From contig NZ_JAKZKW010000020.1 of NCBI RefSeq assembly GCF_022808695.1, positions 21,010 through 72,202 of the forward strand: a DNA stretch of 51,193 nucleotides, in the 5' to 3' direction. Every line of letters begins with the position of its first letter. Within the stretch, counting starts at the first letter, position 1. A program made the translations under genes and the position numbers. Source of the stretch: Fundidesulfovibrio soli (GTDB taxonomy: Bacteria; Desulfobacterota; Desulfovibrionia; Desulfovibrionales; Desulfovibrionaceae). The notes beneath the pieces are model-generated. The model made no database searches and was not told the DNA's origin. It saw nothing but the letters and a program-made list of their open reading frames with translations. This document shows positions 50,637-51,193 of the stretch, one piece after another.

Positions 50637-51193
50637 CGCCAGCCCAGGAACCCAGACAGGTCAACGGCTTCCGGGCGCCTAAAGGGCTTGAAAAGGACTT
50701 GAAAGGGCTAAGGGCTTTATGAAGCCCGGACCCGCAATCGATTGCAGATCCCAGAAACAGAGAAAGGCCAGGAGGGGAGTCCTGGCCTTTCTCTGTCTCA
50801 ATACCCAACAACCCAGCTTTGGTTTGGCTAGAAACCTATCCCCATCAACTGGGTATACCAAATTGAACCTGAGGTTAAGACTGGGCTGATACCACGGGTT
50901 GAGCAATCCGGACATACCCCCCTGTGCCAATCATGCAGACATGCCCTGTGCCAACTGTGCCGACCCTCCCGTGTGACAAACGGGCACTTTTAAGAGAACA
51001 GCCAAGAAGGAAGACAGGAAGCAAAGTCAGGGAAAGAAGTAGACAGAAAGGAAGATACAGGCGCGAGCTTTCGCACGCGCACTCGCTTACGCTCTTCAAA
51101 CAGCCGCCGAGCCTTGGAGACCAATAGGGAAGAGAACAGCCGAACAGCCGATTGGAAGAGAAGACCCACCCCCCCCCCGGTGCCGCGCACCCC
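50637..51193. other. Non-coding right end of the window
   Basis: No convincing gene. It contains a strong hairpin (50758-50795), two related blocks GACATACCCCCCTGTGCCAA (50911-50930) and GACATGCCCTGTGCCAA (50938-50954), several AACAGCCG units near 51130-51145, and a C-run at the very end typical of a contig edge. Composition is closer to 50-55% GC than the rest of the chromosome. Confidence 0.5.
50758..50795. terminator. Perfect 16-base-arm hairpin
   Basis: CAGAGAAAGGCCAGGA, loop GGGGAG, TCCTGGCCTTTCTCTG. T-rich in the 3' arm with TCT following; plausible bidirectional terminator beyond the iteron array. Confidence 0.65.

Overview
The window looks like chromosomal sequence from a high-GC Desulfovibrio-type sulfate reducer (Desulfovibrionaceae, Desulfobacterota). 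The evidence is a single aromatic-amino-acid operon that begins with the archaeal-type pair 2-amino-3,7-dideoxy-hept-6-ulosonate synthase and 3-dehydroquinate synthase II, an ArsR-methyltransferase regulator directly upstream of ahcY (SahR-type), strong GC skew in third codon positions, and a characteristic set of intergenic hairpin repeats. Both ends run into G/C homopolymer, so the window is probably a whole contig with poor terminal bases.

Layout. (1) 114-5092, minus: a DASS-family anion transporter with a sigma-54 promoter and two identical-core palindromic enhancer sites, plus its probable two-component system. (2) 5272-13141: ychF, a PAS/GAF/GGDEF/EAL protein, cobH/cbiC on the other strand, then an HDOD protein overlapping a GAF histidine kinase. 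(3) 13417-16988: ArsR-type operator, BenE-like transporter, sahR, ahcY. (4) 17290-21081: methyltransferase, GtrB-like glycosyltransferase and GT-C-like membrane enzyme. (5) 21092-27059: iron alcohol dehydrogenase, a lower-GC accessory patch (three unknown or broken genes including a lipoprotein), phenylacetate-CoA ligase and an EamA exporter. (6) 27074-40788, minus: promoter, aromatic leader peptide and attenuator, then ADTH synthase, DHQ synthase II, pheA, aroA, tyrA, trpE, trpG, a DUF2971 gene, trpD, trpC, trpF, trpB, trpA and a terminator. This operon holds the whole chorismate-to-Trp branch plus the Phe and Tyr branches. (7) 40840-48589, minus: Ivy-like lysozyme inhibitor, VanX-like dipeptidase, response regulator, Cys-rich small protein, PP2C phosphatase, UvrD-type helicase and AlkP-type hydrolase. 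(8) 48635-51193: tRNA-Leu(UAA) followed by a mobile-element graveyard with degenerate IS3-family genes, a small HTH/excisionase-like gene, a rep-like fragment and nine 17-bp iterons at 20-22 bp spacing within two clusters.

The most unusual signals are non-coding. (a) The aromatic operon is preceded by a leader peptide with FFNWFYFWF and textbook 1:2, 2:3 and 3:4 pairing segments, so one attenuator appears to sense Phe, Tyr and Trp charging together. (b) Inside that operon, three wide gene junctions hold four long near-perfect hairpins whose GC-rich arms are different at each locus while the AT-rich centre (TATATTTGAA-type) is conserved. (c) A 122-bp palindromic repeat occurs twice, each time beginning immediately after a TAG stop codon. 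(d) A composite hairpin repeat family recurs with compensatory arm changes. (e) An iteron array abuts a rep-like reading frame near a tRNA-Leu gene.
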